Source: Deinococcus radiophilus
Lineage (GTDB): Bacteria; Deinococcota; Deinococci; Deinococcales; Deinococcaceae
NCBI RefSeq assembly: GCF_020889625.1
Contig: NZ_CP086381.1
Span: forward strand, 124,001 to 188,000
DNA: 64,000 bases
Direction of reading: 5' to 3'
Numbering within the stretch: position 1 is the stretch's first letter; each line of letters starts with the position of its first letter. The translations under genes were made by a program, and so were the position numbers. The notes under the pieces are model-generated. The model was given only the letters and a program-made list of their open reading frames with translations. It was not told the origin of the DNA and made no database searches. Below, piece by piece: positions 1 through 10,957 of the stretch.

Positions 1-2
1 GT

Positions 3-1031
3 GCGATGGGGGTGGGCCGCTTTTTTGCCGAGAGCCTGGGCGGGGGCCTGAGTGACCGCGTGGGCAGCGGCGTCACCATGCAGCTGGCGCTCGCGGGGGG
101 CGCGGTGATACTCGCTCTCCTGGCGCACGCCGGCAGCTTCTGGGAGATTTTGCTGGGCGTGCTGGCCTACTCGCTGTTTCAGGCAATGTACAAACCTGCA
201 GTGAGCAGCGCCGTGGCCGGACTGACCCACGGCGCACAGCGCACCCGCGCCTACAACCTGCTGTACTGGGCCATCAATGTGGGCGCGTCGGTGGCTCCGG
301 TGCTGGGCGGCTATCTGGCAGGCGCATCGTTCCGGCTGGTGTTTTACCTGGACGCGGCGGCGATGCTCCTATATGCCGCGCTGCTGCGCTGGCGCTTTCC
401 GAATGTCCGACCTGGGCGCAGCGCCAGTACCGAATTGCAACGCTGGCTGCCGCGTGACGCGCTGCTGTGGCAATTCAGCTTGGCCACGCTGCTGTATTCG
501 CTGACCTATCAGGGCTACAAGATGCTGGCCTTGGTCTTTGCCGACGGCGGCTACACGCCCGCGCAGTACGGGCAGGTGGTGGCGGTCAATGGCGTGTTGG
601 TCGTCCTGTTGGGCCTGCCGGTGGGCCACCTGATCGCCCGCAGCAACCATCCCCGCTGGCAAGCCATCGGCGCGGCCATGCTGGGGCTGGGCTTTTTCGG
701 GCACGCTTTTGCAGATACCCTCTGGACGCACATGGGGGCGGTGGTGGTCTGGACCCTGGGCGAAATCGTGGCCTACTCCATCAGCAAGACGGTGATCAGC
801 GAACTGGCCCGCCCCGAGCAGCGCGGGCGGTATTTTGGCATTGTGGGCAGCATGTCGGGCCTGGCCGGACTGATCGCACCGCTGCTGGGCACCGCCTTGC
901 TGGAGCACTACGGGGCCGCGCCGATGTGGACGGCACTGGCCGCCCTGGGCTGGGCTGCCGCCGCAATTTACCTGCTGCTGGAAGGTCGGGTAGAGCAGCG
1001 CCGGAGCGCGATTACAGCACTGGATGGATGA
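3..1031 (+). CDS. MFS transporter, 5' end missing
   Basis: The frame is open at the left edge of the window, so the true start lies upstream. The visible ~342 residues are strongly hydrophobic, with about ten membrane segments. They begin within the MFS loop 2-3 signature (GRFFAESLGGGLSDRVG, residues about 4-20), which normally follows transmembrane helix 2, so roughly 50-70 N-terminal residues are missing. The family moves small molecules or drugs across the inner membrane using the proton gradient; the substrate cannot be read from the sequence. No partner gene is visible, and the downstream gene is a separate peptide-binding lipoprotein on the same strand. Confidence 0.8.
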   Translation, partial: AMGVGRFFAESLGGGLSDRVGSGVTMQLALAGGAVILALLAHAGSFWEILLGVLAYSLFQAMYKPAVSSAVAGLTHGAQRTRAYNLLYWAINVGASVAPVLGGYLAGASFRLVFYLDAAAMLLYAALLRWRFPNVRPGRSASTELQRWLPRDALLWQFSLATLLYSLTYQGYKMLALVFADGGYTPAQYGQVVAVNGVLVVLLGLPVGHLIARSNHPRWQAIGAAMLGLGFFGHAFADTLWTHMGAVVVWTLGEIVAYSISKTVISELARPEQRGRYFGIVGSMSGLAGLIAPLLGTALLEHYGAAPMWTALAALGWAAAAIYLLLEGRVEQRRSAITALDG

Positions 1032-1239
1032 GGACATGGCTGGCCTAAAGGCCCTGCAACCGTCTGCAGCCGACCTCGGGCCATCTTCTCTCTGCGTCAG
1101 CTCAAGGCTGCTTCACCCTACAATTCCGCATCCACGCCCAACCCGGCTCCGGTATACTGAAACCTCAGTCTCAATTCCAGCCACGCTGCGCCAGCCTATG
1201 ACGTAGCCGACGTGTCGTATCGCCGAGACGGGGTGGCTC

Positions 1240-3075
<1,836 letters not shown>

Positions 3076-3194
3076 GCGAGCACCGACAGCTACGCAGACC
3101 GGGCCACTCCCTCAGCCTGCGTATTTTTTCATATAGCGGCGTCCATCGGGCCCACTACGCCATCTGGCGCATGCTCTAGACCCGGCGCCGGGCG

Positions 3195-3207
3195 TAGGCT
3201 GAGCGAT
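3195..3207 (+). promoter_or_regulatory. Candidate leaderless -10 box of the ABC exporter operon
   Basis: TAGGCT at 3195-3200 fits the TANNNT -10 consensus and lies seven bases before the ATG at 3208, with no Shine-Dalgarno sequence between. No convincing -35 box was found. Confidence 0.3.
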
Positions 3208-5025
3208 ATGACGACGAGCGCCTCCTCACCGACCCCCGCGCAGGCGCCTGCCGGGGCTTCTGGCCGCACCCTACGCGTGCTGGGCCAGTACCTGGCGCCC
3301 CTGAAATGGTGGGTGCTGGGCCTGGCTGCGCTGCTGCTCACCTCCACCGCACTGAATCTGCAACTTCCACAGTTACTGGCCCAGTTTGTGGACACGGCCC
3401 GCGAGGGTTCCGGGGCCGACTTGGATCTGCTGACCCGGCTGGCGCTGACCTATATCGCGCTCGCCATCGGCGTACAGATCATGAACGCCCTGGCGACCTA
3501 CGTGGGGGCGCGGGTGGGCTGGCGGGCCACCAACCAGCTGCGCGCCGACCTGACCCGGCACCTGCTGAGTCTGGACATGGCCGAGCACAAGGAACGCACC
3601 CCCGGCGAACTGATCGAGCGGATTGACGGCGACGTGACCGCGCTCAGCAACTTCTTCTCGCAGTTTGCGGTACGGGTGTTTGGAGCTGGACTGCTGCTGA
3701 TCGGGGCACTGTTCATGTTCTGGCGGGTCAACGCCTGGGTGGGCCTGGGTGTGACCACTTTCGCCCTGATTACCCTCTGGGCCATGAATGCCGTCCGCAA
3801 GCACGGGATCGAACCCACCGAGCGTGAGCGTGAAAGCAGCGCCCAGCTGTACGGCTACGTGGAAGAACGCCTGGCCGGGCTAGATGATGTGCGGGCTCTG
3901 GGGGCCGGTCAGCACCACCTGCACCGTTTCCTGGCCGTGCAGCGCGAGTATTTCGGCAACTTCCTGGCCTCGTGGAAGGCGCGCGCCATCGTCTGGCAAC
4001 TCAGCATGGGCCTCTTTGCTGCCGGGTATGTGGCGATTCTCTCAGCGGCAGTGGGACTTTATGCTGCCGGAGCAATCACGCTAGGCACGGCCTTTTTGAT
4101 GTATCAGTACATGAGCATGGTGGAAGAACCGATTGACCAGCTCAGCCAGCAGCTGCAAGACCTGCAAAAAGCCGGGGCCAGCCTCTCGCGCATCGGAGAG
4201 CTGCTGGCCCTGGAGTCGGGGCTGCCTTCGGGTACGCAGGAACTGCCCTCGCAGGCCCCAGACTTGACCTTTGACCGGGTAGATTTCGCCTACGAAGCAG
4301 GGGGCGAGCGGGTACTGAAAGACGTGTCCTTCCAACTGCCCGCTGGGCAGACCCTGGGCTTACTGGGCCGCACCGGCAGCGGCAAGACCACCCTGACCCG
4401 GCTGGTGTCGCGCCTGTACGACCCAACTGGCGGCGAGGTGCGCCTGGGCAACCTCAGCATCACCGATATCGCCCTGCCCAGCCTGCGTGAGCGGGTGGCC
4501 GTGGTCAGTCAGGACGTGCAGGTCTTTCAGGCCAGCGTGCGCGACAACTTGACCTTTTTTGATCCGCAGGTCTCCGACAAGCGGGTGGCCGCCGCGCTAC
4601 ACGAAGTGGGACTGGGGAGCTGGTTGGCGGGGCTGGAAGACGGCATCCACACCCCACTGCCCACCGGCAGCCTCAGCGCGGGGCAGTCACAGCTGCTGGC
4701 CTTTGCCCGTGTGTTGCTGCGTGACCCGGCCGTCATCATCTTGGACGAGCCGAGCAGCCGCCTGGACCCCGCCACCGAAGCCACCCTGACGGCCGCAATG
4801 GACCGCCTGTTGCATGGCCGCACCGCCATCGTGATCGCCCACCGCCTGGAAACGGTGGCCCGCGCCGACCGCATCCTGGTGCTGGGTGCCGGCGAGGTGC
4901 TGGAATTTGGCGAACGCGAGGAGTTGGCCGCTGATCCTAGATCACAGTACGCCGCCCTGCTGCGCGCCGCTGCTGGACAGAGTGAACAAAGTGCCGAAGA
5001 ACTGATGGCCGAACTGAGTGCCTGA
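3208..5025 (+). CDS. ABC exporter half-transporter (membrane domain + ATPase), catalytic-site subunit
   Basis: 605 residues: an N-terminal six-helix exporter membrane domain (about 30-330) followed by an ATPase domain. The ATPase has Walker A GRTGSGKTT (387-395), a non-canonical signature LSAGQ (489-493), Walker B VIILDE with the catalytic glutamate at 514, and the switch histidine at 545. The next gene, 57 bases downstream, encodes a second half-transporter whose signature is canonical but whose Walker B glutamate is replaced. The two therefore complement each other as a heterodimer with one consensus and one degenerate ATP site: this subunit's Walker A/B pairs with the partner's LSGGQ. The substrate is unknown; drugs, lipids or peptides are usual for the family. 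Confidence 0.9.
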   Translation: MTTSASSPTPAQAPAGASGRTLRVLGQYLAPLKWWVLGLAALLLTSTALNLQLPQLLAQFVDTAREGSGADLDLLTRLALTYIALAIGVQIMNALATYVGARVGWRATNQLRADLTRHLLSLDMAEHKERTPGELIERIDGDVTALSNFFSQFAVRVFGAGLLLIGALFMFWRVNAWVGLGVTTFALITLWAMNAVRKHGIEPTERERESSAQLYGYVEERLAGLDDVRALGAGQHHLHRFLAVQREYFGNFLASWKARAIVWQLSMGLFAAGYVAILSAAVGLYAAGAITLGTAFLMYQYMSMVEEPIDQLSQQLQDLQKAGASLSRIGELLALESGLPSGTQELPSQAPDLTFDRVDFAYEAGGERVLKDVSFQLPAGQTLGLLGRTGSGKTTLTRLVSRLYDPTGGEVRLGNLSITDIALPSLRERVAVVSQDVQVFQASVRDNLTFFDPQVSDKRVAAALHEVGLGSWLAGLEDGIHTPLPTGSLSAGQSQLLAFARVLLRDPAVIILDEPSSRLDPATEATLTAAMDRLLHGRTAIVIAHRLETVARADRILVLGAGEVLEFGEREELAADPRSQYAALLRAAAGQSEQSAEELMAELSA

Positions 5026-5082
5026 ACCGCTGGCCGTCTGAACGCCTAGAACCACATCCCCATCCCCCCCAAAGGAACCCCC

Positions 5083-6927
5083 ATGACTTCCAGCCTGGAA
5101 CCACACAACCCGTACCGCATAGATGGCCGCCAGACCTTCGCGCTGGCGCGGCGGATCATCGCTTACAACCCGGCGCTCTTTTTTATCAACATGGTGCTGT
5201 GGGCCAGCGTGTATCTGCTGCCGGCGGCCCTGGCCTGGGTCACCTCCGAGCTGTTCCGGCGTCTGGAACTGGTCACGCCGGGAACCGCCGAAGCGGCGCT
5301 GGGCGGCGTCTGGATCATGCTGGCGGCCTTCGCGGCAGCGCGGCTGATGCGCTTTGGCGTGTTCTACGCGGCCTTCCTCAAATTCATTGAGCTGCTGGCG
5401 ACCACCGGGGCACTGGTACGCCGCAACCTGCTGAACTATCTGCTGACGGCGTCCGGTTCGCGTGCCCTGCCAGACACCCCCGCCGAAGCGGTCAGCCGCT
5501 TCCGTGACGATGTAGAGGACGTGAACCAGTACATCGAAGCCTGGGTGGACGGCTTCGGGATGGCGCTGTTTGTGCTGGTGTCTGTCTGGCTGATGGCACG
5601 GGTAGACCCCCTGATGACCGCGCTGGTGGTCGCACCCCTTTTCCTGATGATTCTGGTGGTCAGTAAATTGGCGCCCCGCATCCGTACCTACCGCCGCCGC
5701 ATGCGCGAGGCCACTGCCCGCGTGACCGACTTTATCGGAGAGACCTTTGGCGCGGTGGGGGCTGTCAAGCTGGCCGGCCAGGAAGGGCAGATGGTCGCGC
5801 ACCTGGAGCGTCTGGGCGTGACCCGGCAAGACGCGGCGTTGAAAGACGTGCTGCTGACCGAACTGATCCGGGGGGTGAACACCAACATGGTCTTTCTGGC
5901 GACTGGCGTGGTGCTGCTGCTGGGATCGCGGTTGGTACTGAGCGGCGACATGGTGGTGTCAGACTTCGTGCTGTTCATCGGGCTGCTGCCGCGCCTGACC
6001 GGCACCCTGGGCTTCTTTGGCGACTGGATCGCCACCCACCGCCGCACCGGGGTGGCCTTTGAGCGCATGCACCGCCTGATGACCGACGCTCCTTTTGGCG
6101 AAATGACCCGCCACGCCCCGCTGTACCTGCGCGGCGAGGCCCCGGAACCGGCCCCACTGCCCTCCAAAAGCGAACCGCTCCGCACGCTGGAAGTGCGGAA
6201 CCTGAGTGCCGACTACGGCGGCGCAGGAGGCGTGCAGGACATCAACCTGACCGTGCGCCGAGGCCAGTTCGTGGTGATCACCGGGCGGATCGGCAGCGGC
6301 AAGAGCACCCTGGTGCGCGCCGTGCTGGGCCTGATTCCGCGCCAGGGTGGACAAGTGCTCTGGAATGGAGAGCAGGTGGACGATCCAGCCAGCTTTTTCG
6401 TGCCGCCACGCTCGTCGTATACCGCGCAGCTGCCAGGCCTCTTTTCGGACAGCCTGCGGGAGAACGTTTTGAGTGGCGGGGACGCCTCCGAGCTGGACCG
6501 CGCCATTCGCCTCGCGCAGCTTGGGGACGACTTGGATCAGCTGGGACATGGCTTAGACACCCCGGTGGGCGCCCGCGGCGTCAAGCTGAGTGGCGGACAG
6601 ATTCAGCGCACCGCCGTGGCGCGGATGCTGGCGCGTCAGGCCGACCTCCTGGTCTTTGATGACGTGAGCAGCGCCCTGGACGCCAAGACTGAAAGTGCGC
6701 TGTGGGACAGCCTGGCTGGCGAGCTAGATGCCACCTGCCTGGTGGTGTCGCACCGCCGCGCCGCACTCAGCCGCGCCGACTGGGTGGTCGTCCTGAGCGA
6801 GGGCCGAGTACTGGATCAAGGCCCGCTGGACGAACTTCTAGAACGCAGCAAAGAAATGCAGGCGCTGTGGGCTGAAGAAAACACGGAAGCAGCGCCAGAT
6901 GGCTCTCATGACGGTCTTCTTTCCTGA
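5083..6927 (+). CDS. ABC exporter half-transporter (membrane domain + ATPase), degenerate-site subunit
   Basis: 614 residues: six-helix membrane domain (about 20-340), then an ATPase domain with Walker A GRIGSGKST (401-409), a canonical signature LSGGQ (502-506) and Walker B LLVFDD. Asp527 replaces the catalytic glutamate; the switch histidine (VVSHRR) is kept. The glutamate loss here and the altered LSAGQ in the upstream gene fall on the same composite site, as in heterodimeric exporters of the TM287/288 or BmrCD kind. A good ribosome site (AAAGGAA) precedes the ATG. Almost certainly co-transcribed with the gene before it. Confidence 0.9.
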   Translation: MTSSLEPHNPYRIDGRQTFALARRIIAYNPALFFINMVLWASVYLLPAALAWVTSELFRRLELVTPGTAEAALGGVWIMLAAFAAARLMRFGVFYAAFLKFIELLATTGALVRRNLLNYLLTASGSRALPDTPAEAVSRFRDDVEDVNQYIEAWVDGFGMALFVLVSVWLMARVDPLMTALVVAPLFLMILVVSKLAPRIRTYRRRMREATARVTDFIGETFGAVGAVKLAGQEGQMVAHLERLGVTRQDAALKDVLLTELIRGVNTNMVFLATGVVLLLGSRLVLSGDMVVSDFVLFIGLLPRLTGTLGFFGDWIATHRRTGVAFERMHRLMTDAPFGEMTRHAPLYLRGEAPEPAPLPSKSEPLRTLEVRNLSADYGGAGGVQDINLTVRRGQFVVITGRIGSGKSTLVRAVLGLIPRQGGQVLWNGEQVDDPASFFVPPRSSYTAQLPGLFSDSLRENVLSGGDASELDRAIRLAQLGDDLDQLGHGLDTPVGARGVKLSGGQIQRTAVARMLARQADLLVFDDVSSALDAKTESALWDSLAGELDATCLVVSHRRAALSRADWVVVLSEGRVLDQGPLDELLERSKEMQALWAEENTEAAPDGSHDGLLS

Positions 6928-7238
6928 ATACAGACAGCTGCTTACCTCCTGACAGCTCATCCCCAAGACGGCCACTTGCTTTTGGAGCTGGGCGCAGGGA
7001 CCGCCTATTGCCCCAACGTCCTCACATTTAGGACAAGTCTGGCTGCCTTGTCCGAATGCAAATGCACAGGCCACTTGTAGAACTGTCCAAATCCAATAAC
7101 GATGGAATTCTTGGCGTTCTCAACGCAATTTTTTGTCTGGAGAGTCACCCAGGCCGGATCAGGCCCGATGAAGTTGGCGCCATTTCAGCCTGAACCCAGG
7201 CCCGTCCAAGCCGTCTGAGTGGCCGCTATGATGAGCCC
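6928..7238 (+). other. Intergenic stretch, 311 bases
   Basis: AT-richer than its surroundings, with no convincing gene. The minus strand has a short open frame (about 7074 down into the ABC gene) containing a Cys-x-x-Cys pair (TCPKC), but it overlaps the exporter coding region and has no ribosome site, so it is more likely decayed DNA than a gene. The right end carries the promoter of the dehydrogenase gene. Confidence 0.5.
7227..7238 (+). promoter_or_regulatory. Leaderless -10 element of the aldehyde dehydrogenase gene
   Basis: TATGAT at 7227-7232 lies exactly six bases before the ATG at 7239, and there is no Shine-Dalgarno sequence. This spacing puts transcription start at or next to the start codon, the leaderless arrangement frequent in Deinococcus. 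Confidence 0.5.
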
Positions 7239-8633
7239 ATGACCATCACCGCCACCAATCCTCACACTGGAGAAGCCCTCCAGGACTACGCTTCACACAC
7301 TCCTGAGCAGGCCCAGGCCATGGTGGAACAGGCCCATCAGGCGTTCCTGACTTACCGCCGCACCAGCTTTGCCGAGCGCGCCGCCCTCATGAACCGCGCC
7401 GCCGACCTGCTGGAAGAGCGCGTGGAAAGCCTGGCCGAACTGGCCACCAATGAGATGGGCAAGACCCTGGAATCTTCGCGCCAGGAGGTGCTGAAATGCG
7501 CCAAAGCCTGCCGCTACTACGCGCAGGAAGCCGAGAATCACCTGGCCCCGACGCCGATCAAGATGGACGGCCAACGCGCCGAAGTGCGTTACTTGCCGCT
7601 GGGCGTGATCCTGGCCGTCATGCCCTGGAACTTTCCCTTCTGGCAGGTGTTCCGCTTTGCGGCCCCCACCCTGATGGCCGGCAACACCGGACTGCTCAAG
7701 CACGCTAGCAACGTGCCCGGCTGCGCCATGGCGATTGAGGATATCTTCCGTGACGCCGGCTTCCCCGAAGGCACCTTCCAGACCCTGATGATCGGCGCCC
7801 GCGACGTGGAAGCGGTGCTGCGCGACGAGCGCGTCAAAGGCGTCAGCCTGACCGGCTCCGAGGGTGCAGGCCGCGCCGTGTCCAGCACCGCCGGGGACGT
7901 GCTGAAACCCGCCCTGATGGAACTGGGCGGCTCAGACCCCTTTATCGTGATGCCCAGCGCCAACCTCGAAGGGGCCATCGGCACCGCCGTGACCGCCCGC
8001 ACCATCAACAACGGCCAGAGCTGCATTGCAGGCAAGCGCTTCATCGTCCACCGCGACGTGTACGAGCAGTTCCGTGACGGTTTCGTGCAGCAGATGGGCG
8101 CGCTGAAAATGGGCGATCCCATGCAGGAAGATGTGGACCTCGGCCCGCTGGCCACCGCCAAGATCCGCGAGGAACTGCACGAACAGGTGCAAGACGCCGT
8201 AAGCAAAGGCGCCGAGCTGCTCGTGGGCGGCGAGATTCCCCAGACCAGCGGCTACCACTACCCCGCCACCGTACTGAGCGGTATCACCCCCGAGATGCAG
8301 CTGTTTGCCGAAGAAGCCTTTGGCCCGGTGGCCACCCTGTATGTGGTAGGCAGCGTGGACGAGGCGATTGAGCTCGCCAACGCCACCCGCTTCGGCCTAA
8401 GCAGCAGCGTGTGGACCAACGACGAGGCCGAGCAGGAGCGCTTTATTGAGGGGCTGGAAGCGGGCGCGACCTTTATCAACGCTATGTCGGCTTCGGACCC
8501 ACGTCTGCCCTTCGGCGGCGTCAAGGCCAGCGGCTTCGGGCGCGAACTGGGCCGCGAAGGCATCCTGGAATTCGTGAACTCCAAGTCCATCCTGGTCGGT
8601 GACGGCGGCGTGGACACCAGCAAGACCGAGTAA
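7239..8633 (+). CDS. NAD(P)-dependent succinate-semialdehyde dehydrogenase
   Basis: 464 residues of the aldehyde dehydrogenase superfamily, closest in layout to the shorter Sad/YneI type. Visible motifs are MPWNFPFWQ (cofactor entry), the general base Glu228 in MELGGSDPF, the catalytic Cys262 in NNGQSCIAGKRF, and the C-terminal FGGVKASGFGRELG. It oxidises succinate semialdehyde to succinate in the cytoplasm, linking GABA or related breakdown to the TCA cycle. No GABA transaminase gene is beside it, so the exact aldehyde substrate is inferred from family resemblance. A strong hairpin follows the stop, so it is probably monocistronic. Confidence 0.9.
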   Translation: MTITATNPHTGEALQDYASHTPEQAQAMVEQAHQAFLTYRRTSFAERAALMNRAADLLEERVESLAELATNEMGKTLESSRQEVLKCAKACRYYAQEAENHLAPTPIKMDGQRAEVRYLPLGVILAVMPWNFPFWQVFRFAAPTLMAGNTGLLKHASNVPGCAMAIEDIFRDAGFPEGTFQTLMIGARDVEAVLRDERVKGVSLTGSEGAGRAVSSTAGDVLKPALMELGGSDPFIVMPSANLEGAIGTAVTARTINNGQSCIAGKRFIVHRDVYEQFRDGFVQQMGALKMGDPMQEDVDLGPLATAKIREELHEQVQDAVSKGAELLVGGEIPQTSGYHYPATVLSGITPEMQLFAEEAFGPVATLYVVGSVDEAIELANATRFGLSSSVWTNDEAEQERFIEGLEAGATFINAMSASDPRLPFGGVKASGFGRELGREGILEFVNSKSILVGDGGVDTSKTE

Positions 8634-8644
8634 ACGCATATATT

Positions 8645-8686
8645 CAGCCGCCGCCTGCCCAGTGATACGGGTGCAGGCGGCGGCTG
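8645..8686. terminator. Hairpin between convergent genes
   Basis: CAGCCGCCGCCTG (8645-8657) and CAGGCGGCGGCTG (8674-8686) form a perfect 13-bp stem with a 16-base loop. No clear T-run follows on either strand, but the position between two convergent stops suggests a shared terminator. Confidence 0.7.
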
Positions 8687-8717
8687 ATTATTGGAGATTC
8701 AATTTCTCTGAATCAAA

Positions 8718-9590
8718 TCAGGGTAAACACAAGCGTGGCTCCGGCCCTGCCCCCTGTGCCCGGCGGCGTACTTCGCGCAGAGTTTGTTCACCAGTCCACT
8801 GCACCCCATGCCTCCGAAAGCTGCTGCTCAGGCTCTGGGCATCGCGGCGCAGCAGCAAATCGAAGTTCGGGTTCTGCCGGGTACTCAGCTGGGGAAAATC
8901 TATGATGACTACGCTGCCTTGCCACCACAGCAAGTTGTAGGTGCTGTAATCGCCGTGCACGTAACCCAGCCGGAGCATGTCAGCCATCCCCTGCACGGCT
9001 TGCTGCCAGGCCTGCTGAGCTTCGCAGGAGGTCAGCCGCACTTCGCTGAGACGTGGCGCAGGCTCGTCCTCAGTCCCGATCAGGCGCATCAGCACCGCAG
9101 GAACCGTTCCAGCGTAGGTTTTGACATTGGGGCCGACCAGCGGCTCCGGTACGCTGAGACCCGCTTGCCACAGCTGCCACAGGTGGGCGTACTCGGCCAT
9201 CACCCAGTCAAATTGCAGCATTTCCAGCCCCTTACGGGTGCGGTTGGCCATGGCGCGGGCTGCACGCTGATCCGTAATCACCTGACCTGCACGGTATATG
9301 CCATCGTTCTTGAAACTGCGGGCCGACAGATCACGGTAAATCTTGACCAATACACTGCCTTTTTCGCTGCGGGCCAGGTAAGTAGTGGCTTCCTTGCCGC
9401 TTTTGAGCTCAGAAACCAGTTCGGAAATATGCCCCAGGTTCAACAGGCGCCGAATAACATCATCTGCCACCTCCCCGCTCTCATCGGCAGTGAGGTCAGA
9501 CAGCTTACGGCGGGCTTGAGGTCTGATTTTTTTGCGGCGCAGGCGTTGGTCACCGTCGTCCCACCCTTCCAGAGAAAAGCGGGGACTCAT
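8718..9590 (-). CDS. RIO1-family serine protein kinase
   Basis: 290 residues with the compact RIO kinase fold. The N-terminal part is basic, followed by a helical segment (VADDVIRRLLNLGHISELVSELKSG) and the nucleotide-binding lysine region SVLVKIYR. The catalytic loop is HGDYSTYN with Asp214, and the metal-binding loop is IDFPQ with Asp231. RIO kinases act in ribosome maturation in archaea and eukaryotes; their bacterial targets are poorly known. All catalytic residues look intact. It faces the dehydrogenase gene across a hairpin, and nothing around it suggests a partner. Confidence 0.9.
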   Translation of the reverse strand: MSPRFSLEGWDDGDQRLRRKKIRPQARRKLSDLTADESGEVADDVIRRLLNLGHISELVSELKSGKEATTYLARSEKGSVLVKIYRDLSARSFKNDGIYRAGQVITDQRAARAMANRTRKGLEMLQFDWVMAEYAHLWQLWQAGLSVPEPLVGPNVKTYAGTVPAVLMRLIGTEDEPAPRLSEVRLTSCEAQQAWQQAVQGMADMLRLGYVHGDYSTYNLLWWQGSVVIIDFPQLSTRQNPNFDLLLRRDAQSLSSSFRRHGVQWTGEQTLREVRRRAQGAGPEPRLCLP

Positions 9591-9848
9591 GGGTGAACCT
9601 GCTCAGGTTTGGGGCCGAGGACAGGCACCAAGGAGGGCAAAACACGAACAAAAAGAAGCAAAACAACTCCGATCTACTTGAATGAAACTCAGTGGGGTAG
9701 CCGTCTGATTGTTGAGATCAATTTTTGTCATATCGCACCTCCTTTACGCAGTGAGAGTACAGCTTAGCAAAATGCAGAGCGGAATATTCAATGCCCATCT
9801 GATTCAGCCCCCAACCCCCTTGAACGGTGGAATAGGTGATGAGGTTCG

Positions 9849-10271
9849 TCAAGCCTTGGTCGGCACCCGCGCGGCGATGTACCAGATGCCAGCCAGCCCC
9901 ACCAGCACCCAGCACACCTGCCCGACAAGCACGGGGATCCGGCCCAGGCTGAAGCTCACGGCAATGGCAATGCTCAAGTAGGCGATCCATTTGGCACGGC
10001 GCGGCATGCCCAGGCCCCGGCGGTAGTCGTCCACCAACGGCCCCACCAGCGGCAGATCCAGCAGCCAGCGTTCAAAGCGGGGACTGGAGCGGGAAAACAG
10101 CCAGGCCGCACCAATCAAGAACACCGTGCCGGGCATCCCAGGCAGCACCGTTCCAAGCACGCCCAGGCCGCTGAGCAGCAGCCCAGTCACAATCGCCAGT
10201 GGACGTAGCGGAGCCGGCAAGAGCCAGCGGTCCTCCGGTGGGGGCGGCGGGGCAGGCGGAGGAACGGTCAT
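9849..10271 (-). CDS. YbaN-like DUF454 inner-membrane protein
   Basis: 140 residues from the ATG at 10271: a Pro-rich N-terminus (about 1-15), then two pairs of hydrophobic segments around the family motif GVLGTVLPGMPGTVFLIGAAWLFSRSSPRFERWLL. The motif and length match DUF454/YbaN membrane proteins, whose function is unknown. A TTG at 10304 would add 11 residues, but TATGCT six bases before the ATG favours the ATG as a leaderless start. The gene stands alone between the RIO kinase and the MarR operon. Confidence 0.85.
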   Translation of the reverse strand: MTVPPPAPPPPPEDRWLLPAPLRPLAIVTGLLLSGLGVLGTVLPGMPGTVFLIGAAWLFSRSSPRFERWLLDLPLVGPLVDDYRRGLGMPRRAKWIAYLSIAIAVSFSLGRIPVLVGQVCWVLVGLAGIWYIAARVPTKA

Positions 10272-10283
10272 GCTGACAGCATA
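10272..10283 (-). promoter_or_regulatory. Leaderless -10 element of the DUF454 gene
   Basis: Read on the minus strand, TATGCT lies six bases before the ATG at 10271; a TTGGCA hexamer lies 15 bases further up, which is a short spacer. No ribosome site is present. Confidence 0.4.
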
Positions 10284-10387
10284 CGGGTTACCTGTCGCTG
10301 CCAACCGTCACCTGAAATGGCCAGACCACCATGAGAGGCAACCTAGGGCCGACTAAAGCGAAATGACCCAGTGATACGTTGCGGCGG

Positions 10388-10419
10388 ATAGTTTCAGATG
10401 AAATAGTTCCATACGAAAT
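10388..10419 (+). promoter_or_regulatory. Tandem operator at the MarR start codon
   Basis: Two 15-base units, ATAGTTTCAGATGAA and ATAGTTCCATACGAA, lie head to tail at 10388-10402 and 10403-10417 with 12 of 15 bases identical. Each is a partial dyad; the first contains TTTCA-GA-TGAAA. They overlap the region where a promoter must lie and end at the ATG at 10418. A TTGCGG hexamer at 10379-10384 could be the -35. Autoregulation by the MarR protein encoded next is the natural inference. Confidence 0.55.
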
Positions 10420-10957
10420 GACAGAAGCTGTTTCTCCCCCTCCCCTCACGCCCACCGAGACCGACCAGCAATTGTTTGATCTGGTCCGCGCGGTGCTGCG
10501 GCTCTCACGCCGCTTTACAGTCGCCGTGGATGGCCCTCTCGAAGCCGAATTGGGGCTGAATATCCGCCAATTGCTGGTGTTGGCTACTGTCGTAGACGGC
10601 CAGGACACTCCCAGTCAAGTGGCCGAATCGCTGGGCCTGACACCGCCCACCGTGACCCGGCTGATCTCGGCTCTAGAGGACCAAGGCTTACTGGAACGCG
10701 GCCAGGTACCGGGCGATCTGCGCCGCTGTCAGCTGCGCGCCACGCCAGCAGGCGAGACGCTGCGCGGGCAGATGCGCCAGCTTTCGCGCCATACGGTGCT
10801 GCAAGAGTTCGGGCGGGTAGATACCGCCGCTGTCAGCGCTGCCGCCGCCAGTCTGTCCACCCTGGAAGCTGCGCTGGACCAGGCGGCGACACGGCCCTCC
10901 CCTGGCCCATCCACCACTGACCCGCAGTCCCAACCGCTTCAGGAGGCCAGGGCATGA
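10418..10957 (+). CDS. MarR-family transcriptional regulator
   Basis: 179 residues from the ATG at 10418; a TTG at 10379 is possible but would place the operator repeat inside the gene. The winged-helix core runs about 55-125, with the recognition helix in [29 protein letters not shown] and the wing in [17 protein letters not shown]. MarR proteins are dimeric repressors released by small aromatic or toxic ligands. The stop overlaps the start of an MFS drug-exporter gene (ATGA), so the pair is one operon, most likely a ligand-induced efflux unit repressed by this protein. Confidence 0.9.
   Translation: MTEAVSPPPLTPTETDQQLFDLVRAVLRLSRRFTVAVDGPLEAELGLNIRQLLVLATVVDGQDTPSQVAESLGLTPPTVTRLISALEDQGLLERGQVPGDLRRCQLRATPAGETLRGQMRQLSRHTVLQEFGRVDTAAVSAAAASLSTLEAALDQAATRPSPGPSTTDPQSQPLQEARA

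Noticed and set aside
6838..7074. Short minus-strand frame with a CPKC motif
   Set aside because: It overlaps the end of the ABC exporter, lacks a ribosome site, and only one CxxC pair is present, so no zinc ribbon can be argued.
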